Shown here piece by piece: positions 8,973 through 17,749 of a DNA stretch of 64,000 nt (positions are counted from its first letter, which is position 1; the number at the start of each line of letters is the position of its first letter). The notes beneath the pieces are model-generated. The model was not told the DNA's origin, searched no databases, and saw nothing but the letters and a program-made list of their open reading frames with translations. Both the position numbers and the translations under genes were made by a program. Source of the stretch: an uncultured Capnocytophaga sp. (lineage in GTDB: Bacteria > Bacteroidota > Bacteroidia > Flavobacteriales > Flavobacteriaceae); the NCBI RefSeq assembly GCF_938029845.1, contig NZ_CALHGG010000027.1, positions 1 to 64,000 of the forward strand, written 5' to 3'.

Positions 8973-9446
8973 CTATAAATCAATCATCTTAATAGCGGTA
9001 ATAGCAGCTTCTATACCTTTATTACCATGTTTGCCCCCACTCCTATCTATAGACTGTTGCAAAGTATTATCCGTAAGCAAACAGAAAATCACAGGAATGG
9101 ACTGGGTAGCATTCAAGTAGGCAATCCCTTGGGTAACTCCTTGACAGACAAAGTCAAAGTGCTTTGTTTCCCCTTGTATTACACAACCTATTACAATAAT
9201 AGCATCTACCTTGCGCTCAAGCATACGCTTAGCACCATTGACAAGCTCAAAGGCACCTGGCACACTCCACTGAAGGATATTCTCTGGGAGTACCCCACAA
9301 TCCAAGAGTGTTTCCACCGCTCCTTTGCGCATATTTTCGGTAATCATTCCATTCCATTGGGAGGTGATAATACCGACAGACTTACCCTTCACCTGAGGAA
9401 GAGTTGCCTTATCATAGGTAGAGAGGTTCTTATTCTCGGTAGCCAT
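8973..9446 (-). CDS. ribH: 6,7-dimethyl-8-ribityllumazine synthase
   Basis: RibH condenses 5-amino-6-ribitylamino-uracil with 3,4-dihydroxy-2-butanone 4-phosphate in the penultimate step of riboflavin synthesis and assembles as a pentamer or icosahedron. The 157 residues carry the family blocks: [15 protein letters not shown] near residue 30, VPGAFEL near 62, [15 protein letters not shown] near 87-101 with the catalytic His, and [12 protein letters not shown] near 117. Length is normal. It begins one base after the TPR gene stop codon, so the two are surely cotranscribed, an arrangement frequent in Bacteroidota. No other rib genes and no FMN riboswitch are visible. Confidence 0.96.
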   Translation of the reverse strand: MATENKNLSTYDKATLPQVKGKSVGIITSQWNGMITENMRKGAVETLLDCGVLPENILQWSVPGAFELVNGAKRMLERKVDAIIVIGCVIQGETKHFDFVCQGVTQGIAYLNATQSIPVIFCLLTDNTLQQSIDRSGGKHGNKGIEAAITAIKMIDL

Positions 9447-9447
9447 A

Positions 9448-10263
9448 TTATAAGTTCATAAGTGCTTGTACTTGACTGATCTGTACATCCACAGAAGCTG
9501 CCTCTTCGGATTTAGGATAATCGGATTTGATGCGTTCCAAATAAGTCAAGGCTTCCTTGTAGTTCTTTTGATCTTGAGCTACTTGTGCCGCTTTATTTAG
9601 GTAAATAGGAGCAGTGAGTGCGTTATCACTCTTATCTATTGCCTTTTTGTAGTAATCCAGCGCATCATTAGGCTGGTTAAGGGCTACGAAAGCATCTCCT
9701 ATATTCCCCAAAGCCAAAGCGCTAAGAATAGGATCTGAAGAGGAGAACTTATCCAAATGAGTTACCGCTTCCTTGTATTTGTTCAGTTGCAAATAAGCCA
9801 TACCGGCAGAGTAGTAAGCTACATTCCCTGCTTTGCTAGAGCCATAATCCTTGATAATCTTCAAAAAGCCAGCATGGGTCTTATCCCCATTAAGGGAAAG
9901 AGTGAAGAGGGAGTCTCTAGCAGCAGTTGTATTAGCATCAAGAGCTTCATTGAATACATTTTGAGCAAAGGAAAGATGCTCTGAGATTTCCTTCTCACGA
10001 GGTTCGCTTACAAACTGCTTGTAAAACATATAACCTAACCCCACTACCACTACTGCAACAATCGCAAGGAGAATAGTACGCTGATGTTTTATTACCCATT
10101 CCTCGGTCTTATTTGCCTTTTCATCTAAGGTTTGGAAAACCTCTGCGGTAGTACTTTCATGTGACAATTGCTCGCTACTAACCTCATTAGTAGCTTCTTC
10201 TTGTTGTCTTTCTTTCTTTGTCTGTCGGCTTGGACGATAGTTATTCTTCTTGTAAACTGACAT
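9448..10263 (-). CDS. Tetratricopeptide repeat inner-membrane protein (YfgM-like)
   Basis: This 271-residue protein has a charged N-terminal cytoplasmic segment rich in Lys, Gln and Glu, a single transmembrane helix near residues 64-83 ([19 protein letters not shown]), and a periplasmic region of TPR helices (for example [18 protein letters not shown] and [20 protein letters not shown]). The layout resembles the YfgM family of periplasmic chaperone or ancillary SecYEG proteins, but function is not certain. It precedes ribH with a one-base gap. A -7 box TATTTTTG at 10290-10297 would give a leader of about 20 nt. Confidence 0.85.
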   Translation of the reverse strand: MSVYKKNNYRPSRQTKKERQQEEATNEVSSEQLSHESTTAEVFQTLDEKANKTEEWVIKHQRTILLAIVAVVVVGLGYMFYKQFVSEPREKEISEHLSFAQNVFNEALDANTTAARDSLFTLSLNGDKTHAGFLKIIKDYGSSKAGNVAYYSAGMAYLQLNKYKEAVTHLDKFSSSDPILSALALGNIGDAFVALNQPNDALDYYKKAIDKSDNALTAPIYLNKAAQVAQDQKNYKEALTYLERIKSDYPKSEEAASVDVQISQVQALMNL

Positions 10264-10289
10264 AAATTTTTTGCTTTAAAAAGATTTTG

Positions 10290-10297
10290 CAAAAATA
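10290..10297 (-). promoter_or_regulatory. Candidate -7 box of the TPR-ribH operon
   Basis: TATTTTTG on the minus strand fits TAnnTTTG and lies 27 bp from the ATG. No convincing -33 element was found. Confidence 0.45.
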
Positions 10298-10376
10298 AAA
10301 TTTTTATTTGTAATAGAGGGTGTTTTTCTCAAGAATTTTTAATAATTTGCACGAGTTTTTGTAAGCCCCTTTTTTG

Positions 10377-11456
10377 ATGTACCTAAAACAACTTTATATA
10401 CTGAATTTCAAAAACTTAGAAAATAAAGAATTCTCTTTTTCCCCTCAACTGAATTGCTTTGTTGGCGACAATGGGATAGGAAAGACCAATTCCTTGGACG
10501 CTATTTACCACTTAGGAATGACCAAAAGCTACTTTTCCTCGAGTGCTTTGCACAATATTCGCCTAGGAGAAGACTTCTATTTGATAGAGGGTACTTTCCT
10601 CAAGGATAGCCGAGAGGAGCAAGTGGTCTGTAGTGTAAAAAAGGGACAAAAAAAGGTCATCAAGCGTAATGGCAAGCTCTATGACAAACTCTCCGAACAT
10701 ATCGGTGCCTTCCCCATTGTGATTGTCTCCCCTGCCGACCGAGACCTCATCCATGAGGGAAGCGAGGCACGCCGTAAGTTCTTGGACGGCATGCTCTCAC
10801 AAGTGCGACCTCACTATTTGCAGGCACTGCTCAGGTACAACCAAGCACTCACCCAACGCAATAGCTTGCTCAAGCTCATGCATGAACGAGCCTATTTTGA
10901 CCCTGATACCATTGCCATCTATGATGAGCAACTTGCCCTATATGGCAAGCAATTGTTTGAAGAGCGCAAGACCTTTTTGGAGGAATTCCTCCCTATCTTC
11001 CAAAAACAATACGAGGTTATCTCTCAAGGAAAAGAACAGGTAAGCATACGCTATCTTAGCTCTCTTGAAGGACAGAATTTCAAGCAGTTACTCGCCCAGA
11101 GCCTCCCTCAGGACAGAGTAGCTCAATACACTACCATAGGAATACACAAGGATGATTTGGCCTTTACCATAAGTGAACAACCCGTCAAGAAGTTTGCTAG
11201 CCAAGGTCAGCAAAAATCCTTCCTTATTGCCTTGAAGTTAGCCCAATTTTACAGCATCTATGCGCATGCCAAAGTAGCTCCCATACTCCTATTGGACGAC
11301 ATCTTTGACAAGCTCGATAGCAAGCGTGTGGGACAGCTCCTCCAGATCGTTACTCAGCCCCCCTTCTCACAGGTATTCCTAAGTGATACCGACAAGGAAC
11401 GCACCGAACAGATTGTCAAGGAGATTACCCCCGAATATCAGATTTTTACACTCTAA
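10377..11456 (+). CDS. recF: DNA replication and repair protein RecF
   Basis: RecF is an SMC-like ATPase that loads RecA at gaps together with RecO and RecR. The 359-residue form starts at the ATG at 10377 (MYLKQLYILNFKNLENKEF), one codon after a TTG that can be ignored. The Walker A motif GDNGIGKTN is at residues 30-38, the ABC-type signature is in FASQGQQKSFLIAL near 277, and Walker B is PILLLDDIFDKLDS near 300. Length is normal. It is divergent from the TPR-ribH pair and is not beside dnaA or dnaN, as is common in this phylum. Confidence 0.95.
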   Translation: MYLKQLYILNFKNLENKEFSFSPQLNCFVGDNGIGKTNSLDAIYHLGMTKSYFSSSALHNIRLGEDFYLIEGTFLKDSREEQVVCSVKKGQKKVIKRNGKLYDKLSEHIGAFPIVIVSPADRDLIHEGSEARRKFLDGMLSQVRPHYLQALLRYNQALTQRNSLLKLMHERAYFDPDTIAIYDEQLALYGKQLFEERKTFLEEFLPIFQKQYEVISQGKEQVSIRYLSSLEGQNFKQLLAQSLPQDRVAQYTTIGIHKDDLAFTISEQPVKKFASQGQQKSFLIALKLAQFYSIYAHAKVAPILLLDDIFDKLDSKRVGQLLQIVTQPPFSQVFLSDTDKERTEQIVKEITPEYQIFTL

Positions 11457-11476
11457 AAATTTATTCCTCAAATATT

Positions 11477-11506
11477 TTTGTGTAATTAAAAAAATTCCTA
11501 TATTTG
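11477..11506 (+). promoter_or_regulatory. Promoter of the yceD-rpmF operon
   Basis: A -33 TTTG (11477-11480), an 18-bp spacer, and a -7 TATATTTG (11499-11506) match the Bacteroidota sigma-ABfr consensus closely. The ATG follows at 11529, implying a leader of roughly 15 nt. It is one of the clearest promoters in the window. Confidence 0.7.
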
Positions 11507-11528
11507 CACCCTCAAACTGCATATAAGA

Positions 11529-12068
11529 ATGAAAGAAAAAAAACGCGACTTAAAAGCGTATGATATTCACTTTGCAGGACTAAAAGATGGAGAACATCTC
11601 TTTGAATATCAGATAAATAACCACTTTTTTGAGTTGTTTGATTATCATGAATTCAATGAGGTTTCCCAGCGGGTAAGTGTCCGCTTACAGAAGAAAAGTA
11701 CCCTCATGGAACTACACTTCCTAAGCCAAGGCACTGTCAATGTCAATTGTGATATTACTGATGAGCCTTTTGACCTCCCCACTGAATCCTCCTTAAACTT
11801 AGTGGTGAAATTCGGGGAGACCTATAATGATGATAACGACGAGTTGCTTATCCTCCCTCAAGGTGAACACACCCTTTCAGTAGCACAGTACATTTATGAA
11901 ATGATTGTACTCTCTGTACCTGCCAAACGTATCAATACGCAGGCTACAAACCTTTCTGAGGTGTTAGACACTATTGATTCTTTTAGCCCCAAAGAGCTTG
12001 AAGTTGCAGCTGATGATTCCCAGACAGATCCGCGCTGGGACGAATTAAGAAAATTGTTGAACAAATAA
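11529..12068 (+). CDS. YceD/DUF177 family protein
   Basis: This 179-residue protein belongs to the DUF177 (YceD) family, which is almost always encoded directly upstream of rpmF. In E. coli YceD has been linked to 23S rRNA metabolism. Visible features are the central block LHFLSQGTVNVNCDITDEPF, in which only one of the zinc-like cysteines of proteobacterial YceD remains, and a C-terminal acidic tail ending DPRWDELRKLLNK that matches the family's conserved ending. It lies 12 bp upstream of rpmF and shares the promoter at 11477-11506. Confidence 0.85.
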   Translation: MKEKKRDLKAYDIHFAGLKDGEHLFEYQINNHFFELFDYHEFNEVSQRVSVRLQKKSTLMELHFLSQGTVNVNCDITDEPFDLPTESSLNLVVKFGETYNDDNDELLILPQGEHTLSVAQYIYEMIVLSVPAKRINTQATNLSEVLDTIDSFSPKELEVAADDSQTDPRWDELRKLLNK

Positions 12069-12080
12069 AAAAATAGAAAA

Positions 12081-12287
12081 ATGGCACATCCCAAACGAAG
12101 ACAATCCTCTACCAGAAGAGACAAAAGAAGAACTCATGACACTGCTGTAGTTCCTCAAATAGCTAAAGACCCAACTACTGGAGAACTACACCTTTACCAC
12201 AGAGCACACTGGTTCGAAGGCAAACTATACTATCGTGGCCAAGTCCTCATTGATGCTACTGCTGGCAATGAAACCGCTGCAAGCTAA
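12081..12287 (+). CDS. rpmF: 50S ribosomal protein L32
   Basis: This 68-residue protein begins [20 protein letters not shown], the standard L32 N-terminus that lines the peptide exit region of the large subunit. It has no cysteine at all, so it is the zinc-independent form usual in Bacteroidota. It has a short C-terminal extension ([11 protein letters not shown]) beyond the core. It is cotranscribed with the yceD-like gene and followed by a strong hairpin terminator. Confidence 0.97.
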   Translation: MAHPKRRQSSTRRDKRRTHDTAVVPQIAKDPTTGELHLYHRAHWFEGKLYYRGQVLIDATAGNETAAS

Positions 12288-12310
12288 AAAGAACAATACA
12301 TTATATAAAT

Positions 12311-12346
12311 AAAAGGTAAAAAGTAAAGCAATACTTTTTACCTTTT
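12311..12346 (+). terminator. Terminator of the yceD-rpmF operon
   Basis: AAAAGGTAAAAAGTA and TACTTTTTACCTTTT form a perfect 15-bp stem with a 6-nt loop, followed by a T-rich tract. It lies 23 bp after the rpmF stop. Confidence 0.75.
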
Positions 12347-12448
12347 TTATTTTTTAAAATGAGTGGATACTACCAATACCACAATATATCTCCCCACATT
12401 AAGAAAATGACACTTCTCTACATTAATACGTAATACATCTACCTACAT

Positions 12449-12543
12449 TAAGACGCAATAAATTGCGTCTCTACACAAGCGCCAGCCAATACAAATCCTT
12501 GTTTAGCATAGTCTTCCGTAGAGACGCAATTTATTGCATCTTA
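12449..12543. repeat. MITE-like palindromic element, copy 3
   Basis: The arms AGACGCAATAAATTGCGTCT (12451-12470) and AGACGCAATTTATTGCATCT (12522-12541) flank a spacer of about 50 bp with GCCAGCC, TTGTTTAGCATAGTCTTCC and GTAGAG. It lies between the convergent 3' ends of rpmF and pdhB. The outer flanks seen in copies 2 and 4 are not recognisable here. Confidence 0.75.
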
Positions 12544-12560
12544 TCATTTGTCACTAGTCA

Positions 12561-13538
12561 CTATTTATAAAGTACCTTCTTCACTGCTTTGATTACATCT
12601 TGAGCGTTAGGCAACCATTCTTGCAAAAGAGCAGGTGAATAAGGCGCAGGAGTATCTGCTGTAGTGATACGTTGGATAGGAGCATCCAAGTAATCAAAAA
12701 TATGTTCTTGTACTTGGTAAGTAATTTCAGAAGATACACTACCAAATGGCCATGCTTCTTCAAGAATTACCAAGCGGTTAGTTTTCTTCACAGAAGTAAA
12801 GATAGCTTCCCAGTCCATAGGACGAATGGTACGGATATCTATAACCTCACACTCGATACCTTCTTTGGCAAGGGTTTCAGCAGCTGCAAGAGCTTCTTTG
12901 ATAATCTTTCCAAAAGAAACGATAGTTACATCCTTTCCTGCACGCTTGATATCGGCCACTCCTAGTGGAATAGTGTATTCTTCTTCTGGTACTTCTCCCT
13001 TGTCTCCGTACATTTGTTCAGATTCCATGAAGATAACAGGATCATTATCACGAATAGCGGATTTGAGCAATCCCTTAGCATCGTAAGGAGTAGAAGGTAC
13101 TACCACCTTAAGACCTGGGCAGTTAGCAAACCAATTCTCAAAAGCCTGTGAGTGCGTAGCTCCTAATTGTCCAGCAGAGGCAGTAGGCCCACGGAATACA
13201 ATAGGAATATTGATCTGTCCACCTGACATTTGGCGCATCTTAGCCGCATTGGAGATGATTTGGTCCATGGCTACCAAAGAGAAGTTAAAGGTCATAAACT
13301 CAATGATGGGGCGGCAACCATTCATAGCTGAACCTACACCAATACCTGAAAATCCACTCTCTGCAATAGGAGTATCTATAATACGCTTAGGGCCAAATTC
13401 GTCCAACATTCCTTTGGAAGCTTTGTAGGCACCGTTATACTCAGCTACCTCTTCTCCCATCAAATAAATAGAAGGATCACGACGCATCTCTTCACTCATT
13501 GCCTCGCAAATAGCTTCTCTGAATTGTATTGTTCTCAT
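12561..13538 (-). CDS. pdhB: Pyruvate dehydrogenase E1 component, beta subunit
   Basis: The beta subunit of the alpha2beta2 thiamine diphosphate-dependent E1 enzyme, which decarboxylates pyruvate and transfers the acetyl group to E2 lipoamide. The 325 residues show the family blocks MGEEVAEYNGAYKASKGM near 27, TPIAESGFSGIGVGSAMNG near 56, EFMTFNFSLVAMDQI near 80, and the C-terminal RLVILEEAWPFGSVSSEI near 262. Length is normal for the separate beta subunit. The alpha-subunit gene (pdhA) and pdhC are not adjacent, so E1 subunits must be encoded at separate loci. Its promoter overlaps the end of the upstream aminotransferase gene. Confidence 0.93.
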   Translation of the reverse strand: MRTIQFREAICEAMSEEMRRDPSIYLMGEEVAEYNGAYKASKGMLDEFGPKRIIDTPIAESGFSGIGVGSAMNGCRPIIEFMTFNFSLVAMDQIISNAAKMRQMSGGQINIPIVFRGPTASAGQLGATHSQAFENWFANCPGLKVVVPSTPYDAKGLLKSAIRDNDPVIFMESEQMYGDKGEVPEEEYTIPLGVADIKRAGKDVTIVSFGKIIKEALAAAETLAKEGIECEVIDIRTIRPMDWEAIFTSVKKTNRLVILEEAWPFGSVSSEITYQVQEHIFDYLDAPIQRITTADTPAPYSPALLQEWLPNAQDVIKAVKKVLYK

Positions 13539-13563
13539 TATTTTTATTTTTAGTTTTTTACTA

Positions 13564-13592
13564 TCAGTGATTAGTGATTAGCAGTTAGTCTC
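13564..13592. repeat. 7-bp degenerate tandem array (TAGTGAT type)
   Basis: CAGTGAT, TAGTGAT, TAGCAGT and TAGTCTC follow each other in the pdhB leader. The same style of 7-mer array occurs at many gene borders in this window. Confidence 0.45.
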
Positions 13593-13630
13593 TATTCACT
13601 TTTCATTATTGATTTTTTTCTTGTTAGGTG

Positions 13631-13661
13631 CAAAATTACATATTTTTTTACTTTATACAAA
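13631..13661 (-). promoter_or_regulatory. Promoter of pdhB
   Basis: On the minus strand a TTTG (-33) at 13658-13661, a 19-bp spacer and TAATTTTG (-7) at 13631-13638 match the consensus well. The -33 element lies inside the last codons of the upstream aminotransferase gene. The implied leader is about 85 nt and contains the 7-bp array. Confidence 0.65.
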
Positions 13662-14780
13662 ATCAACAATCAATTTTGTGATAAAATTTATTTGCTCCTC
13701 ATCCAATTCCGTGTGCATAGGCAGCGAAAGCACTTCCTGTACCAGCTGATTGGTAACAGGAAAGTCAGCTTCTTTATATCTAATGTCTGTATATGCTTTT
13801 TGCTGATGCAATGGTATAGGGTAGTAAATTCCGAAAGGCACTCCCTGTGCTGAGAGATGTTCCGCCAAGGCATCACGCTTACCATTGGTGATACGTATGG
13901 TGTATTGGTGAAACACATGAGCTGTATCTCCTTCAGGAATCTCAGGAGTAATGATATTCGGGTTGGCTTGCAACCTTTCTGAATACATACGGGCAAAGCT
14001 ACGACGCTTCTTGTTATAGGTATCCAAGTGAGGTAGTTTTGCACGCAATACACATGCTTGTAAGGAATCCAAACGTGAATTGACTCCTACCACATCATGG
14101 TGATAACGTACATACATACCATGATTTACAATACCACGTAGTGTATGTGCCAGCGCATCATCGTTAGTGAAAATAGCTCCTCCATCTCCATAACAACCTA
14201 AGTTCTTGGAGGGGAAGAAACTCGTCGCCCCTACCTGTCCTATGGTGCCAAGTTTCTGCTTGTGACCATCACTCCAAGTATAGTCAGCCCCTATTGCCTG
14301 TGCATTATCCTCTATCACAAAAAGGTTGTGCTCTTTGGCTATCTGCATAATTGCTTCCATATTGGCAGGACGACCATATAGGTGAACAGGAACGATTGCT
14401 TTAGTCTTAGGCGTAATCGCTTTCTTAATCACCTCTACATCTATATTGAAGGTATTAGGCTCCACATCTACCAGTACAGGGGTAAGCCCCAAGAGAGCTA
14501 TTACCTCCACAGTAGCAGCAAAGGTAAAATCGGCGGTGATTACCTCATCACCCGCCTTTAGGCCTAAGCCCATCATGGCTATCTGGAGCGCATCGGTACC
14601 ATTGGCACAAGGAATCACATGTTTTACCTGTAAGTATTGTTCCAATTCCTTTTGTAGTGCGTGTACTTGTGGACCATTGATAAAGGCTGCACTGGACAAT
14701 ACCTCCTCAAAAGATTGCTCTATTTGTGCTTTCAAGGGCGCATATTGCCCTTGCAAATCCACCATTTGAATTTTCTTCAT
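13653..14780 (-). CDS. DegT/DnrJ/EryC1/StrS-family PLP-dependent aminotransferase
   Basis: This 375-residue fold-type I enzyme belongs to the sugar aminotransferases that transfer an amino group from glutamate to a keto-sugar nucleotide, usually for O-antigen, capsule or other surface glycans. Blocks seen are HVIPCANGTDALQIAMMGLG near 54, ITADFTFAATVEVIALLG, the cofactor Asp/Gln region VIEDNAQAIGADY near 155, and the Schiff-base Lys192 in SFFPSKNLGCYGDGGA. Length is normal. It has its own -7 box, TACCTTTG at 14803-14810, and stands apart from other sugar-nucleotide genes in the window, so its substrate cannot be predicted here. Confidence 0.9.
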   Translation of the reverse strand: MKKIQMVDLQGQYAPLKAQIEQSFEEVLSSAAFINGPQVHALQKELEQYLQVKHVIPCANGTDALQIAMMGLGLKAGDEVITADFTFAATVEVIALLGLTPVLVDVEPNTFNIDVEVIKKAITPKTKAIVPVHLYGRPANMEAIMQIAKEHNLFVIEDNAQAIGADYTWSDGHKQKLGTIGQVGATSFFPSKNLGCYGDGGAIFTNDDALAHTLRGIVNHGMYVRYHHDVVGVNSRLDSLQACVLRAKLPHLDTYNKKRRSFARMYSERLQANPNIITPEIPEGDTAHVFHQYTIRITNGKRDALAEHLSAQGVPFGIYYPIPLHQQKAYTDIRYKEADFPVTNQLVQEVLSLPMHTELDEEQINFITKLIVDFV

Positions 14781-14802
14781 GGTATTGGTTATTTATCGCC
14801 TG

Positions 14803-14810
14803 CAAAGGTA
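14803..14810 (-). promoter_or_regulatory. Candidate -7 box of the aminotransferase gene
   Basis: TACCTTTG on the minus strand, 23 bp from the ATG. It is immediately followed by the TAATGAT array. Confidence 0.45.
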
Positions 14811-14815
14811 CAAAA

Positions 14816-14843
14816 TAATGATTAATGATTAATGATTAATGAT
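14816..14843. repeat. Four exact tandem copies of TAATGAT
   Basis: A perfect 7-bp microsatellite of four units lies between the divergent aminotransferase gene and the small gene at 14940. The reading frame that runs through it from 14832 is not coding. Confidence 0.8.
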
Positions 14844-14912
14844 TATTTTTTTTGTATTAAGGGTTATAGGGATTTGGTACAATTTTCGTGCTCAAGTATG
14901 AAGAATAATTTG

Positions 14913-14920
14913 TACCTTTG
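14913..14920 (+). promoter_or_regulatory. Candidate -7 box for the small gene at 14940
   Basis: TACCTTTG lies 20 bp before the ATG at 14940 and therefore excludes the longer open frame beginning at 14832. Confidence 0.5.
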
Positions 14921-14939
14921 TACTCAAAATAAGAATCTT

Positions 14940-15266
14940 ATGGCTTACATAATCACAATAGACAGTAACAGCAACATCGCGAAAAATCTTATACAGTATA
15001 TAAAAACATTTGATTTTGTTACTGTTACAGACGAATCTACTAAGAAAGCCCCTACCAAAACAAAAGCTAAAACAGGACTTAAAAAAACTACTTTTTCCCA
15101 AGAGGTTTTGGAAGCTGCTGAAAAACTCAAAATGACCCCAGCTGAAATTGCAGAAGCTGCTAAAAAATATCGTATGACTCCTGATGATTATGCACTTAGC
15201 ATGGTACTTTCTGATGAAATCAATGGTAATATATCACAGCGTTTGAGAGAAAAATTTAACCTTTAA
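14940..15266 (+). CDS. Small helical protein of unknown function
   Basis: This protein has 108 residues from the ATG at 14940 (MAYIITIDSNSNIAKNLIQY), chosen because a promoter box lies just upstream. An N-terminal half with beta and helix character contains the KTFDFVTVTDE segment. A Lys-rich linker (KKAPTKTKAKTGLKK) leads to a C-terminal helical part with repeated KMTPAEIAEAAKKYRMTPDDY. I do not recognise a characterised family. The overall style (an N-terminal dimer-like strand, a linker and C-terminal helices) recalls small antitoxin-like proteins of Bacteroidota, but no toxin gene follows. Only a 12-codon ORF (MIANTYKKKPKK, 15287-15325) is next. Confidence 0.65.
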   Translation: MAYIITIDSNSNIAKNLIQYIKTFDFVTVTDESTKKAPTKTKAKTGLKKTTFSQEVLEAAEKLKMTPAEIAEAAKKYRMTPDDYALSMVLSDEINGNISQRLREKFNL

Positions 15267-15474
15267 TTCTCCATTCAGAAGAAGAAATGATTGCCAATAC
15301 CTACAAGAAAAAACCTAAGAAATAACATACTCCCTCATTTAGAGAGATAAGAATTATAGAGTTTTAGCTGAATTTCTTTATTGCTTTAACTCTTTATTTC
15401 TTAAACTCTACAATCTTTCGTTCTTACAATCCTAAACTATTGTTAATCATTGATTATTAAGGAATTATATTTTA

Positions 15475-15482
15475 TACTTTTG
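15475..15482 (+). promoter_or_regulatory. Candidate -7 box of the lipoprotein cluster
   Basis: TACTTTTG, with a possible ATTG at 15449-15452 as -33 about 22 bp upstream. The lipoprotein ATG is at 15515. Confidence 0.5.
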
Positions 15483-15514
15483 CGCCATATATGAATTTGT
15501 AATACTTAATGATC

Positions 15515-16597
15515 ATGAAAAAATTTATCTTTTCAACGCTCATTACCTCTGTTTTACTCTTCTGTGCTTGCTCCAAAGACGAGGACAAAAGTAGTGGAGG
15601 TACAGGTTCTCTAGGCGTTACAGGAAGTACGCTTTACTTTGCTTTTGGCGGTGAGTATAATGCCTATAACCTTCAGCAGTCCCGCTATATAGAGCGTTTT
15701 GGTACTACTGACGCTTTAGGAAAAATAGACATCTCATGGGATAACAAACGTATCTTAGCTGGCTACGAACGCCTTTCCTTCAGTGATTATGGAGGACATT
15801 GGCTCACTTTTTCTTACCGCCCGCTCCCTTCTTTGAGCAAAGAGGTACTCGCTACCCGCGAAGAAGTTACTCAACAGAATATCTCCACTTGCCACTATAA
15901 CTATACTGAAATTGCACAAGGAAGAAGAGCTGGATGCTTCCTCTCTCCTAATGAAAAATACATTGCGATTGACTCCAAATCAGTAACAGGTGCCACTGAC
16001 CACCCTGTAACGATCATCAACCGTGAGACAGGAGCGGAAGTGGATAGCTTTGCTATTGAAAACTACCGCCCTAGTGAGGTCTTTATCATCGGGTGGACTG
16101 CCGATAATTCCTTAGTGATGGGCGTAGAAAACATCATCTTTAAAGTTAGTGAGGCAAAGAATTGGGCTATTGAGGAGCTAACACGCCTTCCTTTTAATTT
16201 TTTCCATATAACCATAAATCCCCAAGGAACACAACTGGCTTTTCGTCGTGAAGACAAACATATTTGGGTATATGACCTCGTCCAAAAGAAAGCATCCCAA
16301 GTAACCACCAGCGATGTAGAGATGACCACCGCCCCCAGTGCCCTCTATTCGGGAGGAGAATCTAACCCTACCTTTTCGCCTGACGGCAAGTATATAGCCC
16401 TTTTAGGACAAGCACGCGCTTCATTCACACCCAACTGGATGCGACTTGGTGGTACTCTTAGCCTATCCGATATACTGATTCTTGTTAGCAACGATGGTAC
16501 CCTCCACAACTTAGACAAGGAAAACGATGGCAAGACTTTTTATCCTAAGGACGGAGATACGCCTATCTTCTCCAGTGGAAGTGTCATTTGGAGATAA
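15515..16597 (+). CDS. Beta-propeller lipoprotein, paralogue 1 of 3
   Basis: A predicted outer-membrane lipoprotein of 360 residues from the ATG at 15515 (MKKFIFSTLITSVLLFCACS). An ATG two codons earlier is less likely. The lipobox is LFCAC, with the acylated Cys followed by SKDEDKSSGG, a typical acidic export tether. The mature part has repeated propeller blades, with PD40/TolB-like signatures such as TFSPDGKYIALLGQ and NPQGTQLAFRREDKHIWVYD. Function is unknown; such proteins often bind partner proteins or glycans at the surface. It is the most diverged of three tandem copies and lies 28 bp upstream of the second. Confidence 0.85.
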   Translation: MKKFIFSTLITSVLLFCACSKDEDKSSGGTGSLGVTGSTLYFAFGGEYNAYNLQQSRYIERFGTTDALGKIDISWDNKRILAGYERLSFSDYGGHWLTFSYRPLPSLSKEVLATREEVTQQNISTCHYNYTEIAQGRRAGCFLSPNEKYIAIDSKSVTGATDHPVTIINRETGAEVDSFAIENYRPSEVFIIGWTADNSLVMGVENIIFKVSEAKNWAIEELTRLPFNFFHITINPQGTQLAFRREDKHIWVYDLVQKKASQVTTSDVEMTTAPSALYSGGESNPTFSPDGKYIALLGQARASFTPNWMRLGGTLSLSDILILVSNDGTLHNLDKENDGKTFYPKDGDTPIFSSGSVIWR

Positions 16598-16625
16598 CTT
16601 TGTTAAACCTTAATTCCTTTTTATC

Positions 16626-17717
16626 ATGAAGAAACTTATTTTTTCGGCTCTTGTAGCCACTGTAGTATGTATTTCCTCTTGCTCCAAAGAAGGTGATGGA
16701 GGAGGTAGTAGCAATGGACTCCCTGGTACACTCTATGTGGATTTCGCTACTGATGGTATTCAGTCCTATAACTTCTCTAATGGAAAGCTCAGCAAGGTTA
16801 TCAAGACCATGAATGGAGCAGGTATCACAGGGTGCGATATCACCTATGGAAGTAGCGAAATAGCGATTTCAGTAGGTATTGTTCCTTTGTCGGTAGGAGT
16901 AGTACAAGATACACAGACCTTCCTACTCCGGCCTTGGGACGGCAAAAATGCACAATTTTCCTATAAAGAAGTGCCACAAACGGGCAATATCTTTTCTTTC
17001 ACTTGGACTCACCCTACCAAAGAGTTCTACAGAGAATGTATTATCCGACTTTCTCCTAACAAAAAATATATAGCTGTGGACAGCAACTATTGGGAAGAAC
17101 GCGGTGTGCTTTTGTTTAATACCCAAACTGGTAAGCTCATAGCCGACTTCACCAAGGGGCTTACCCGCGACGATTTGAGCTACCAAAGCACCCCTGTATG
17201 GACAGAAAACAACGAGATGTACAGCGCTATCAAGGGTGTCCTCTATCGCTGGAAGGAGGCATACGGAGACCGTGTAGAAGAAGTACTTACGCTCAACGAA
17301 GGCAAAGGTGCCAGCTATGTAACCGTAAATCCACAGGGTACTCGTGTGGCTTTTCGTTATAAAAAACATCTTTGGGTACAGAATATAGACGGCAGCGACC
17401 TACACCAAGTAACGACTTCTGAAATAAAAGATTTTAAATACGAAGGTGAATACCACCCTGTATTCTCCCCCGATGGCAAGTATATTGCCCTGGTAGGATC
17501 GGCCAGAATTGGAGGTAGCTGGACTGACTATGACCCTCTACAACCCCGATTTGGAGGTACTGTGGTAGTAGGCAATGGCTACGGCTATGTATTTGTAATT
17601 CGTGATGACGGCAAACTCTATGATCTTGAAAACGACAAAAGTGGCTTTATCGTACTACGTAAGGAGGGAGAAAAAAGTGGCGTTCCCTCTTACTTCAGCG
17701 GTATGATGTGGCGGTAA
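16626..17717 (+). CDS. Beta-propeller lipoprotein, paralogue 2 of 3
   Basis: A 363-residue predicted lipoprotein with signal MKKLIFSALVATVVCISSCS, lipobox CISSC, and a Lys/Glu/Asp then Gly/Ser linker. The body is a PD40-type propeller: NPQGTRVAFRYKKHLWVQNI near 238 and FSPDGKYIALVGSA near 280, ending YFSGMMWR. It is very similar to the third copy across its full length, with long identical runs such as LPGTLYVDFATDGIQSYNFS, which points to a recent tandem duplication. The genes are separated by only 32 bp and are probably transcribed together. Confidence 0.85.
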   Translation: MKKLIFSALVATVVCISSCSKEGDGGGSSNGLPGTLYVDFATDGIQSYNFSNGKLSKVIKTMNGAGITGCDITYGSSEIAISVGIVPLSVGVVQDTQTFLLRPWDGKNAQFSYKEVPQTGNIFSFTWTHPTKEFYRECIIRLSPNKKYIAVDSNYWEERGVLLFNTQTGKLIADFTKGLTRDDLSYQSTPVWTENNEMYSAIKGVLYRWKEAYGDRVEEVLTLNEGKGASYVTVNPQGTRVAFRYKKHLWVQNIDGSDLHQVTTSEIKDFKYEGEYHPVFSPDGKYIALVGSARIGGSWTDYDPLQPRFGGTVVVGNGYGYVFVIRDDGKLYDLENDKSGFIVLRKEGEKSGVPSYFSGMMWR

Positions 17718-17749
17718 TGGTCAATGATTAATGTTTAATGACTAATTCT

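Noticed and set aside
15287-15325. 12-codon ORF after the small helical protein, considered as toxin of a toxin-antitoxin pair
   Set aside because: Too short and simply Lys-rich. No toxin motif can be assigned, so the pair idea is not supported.
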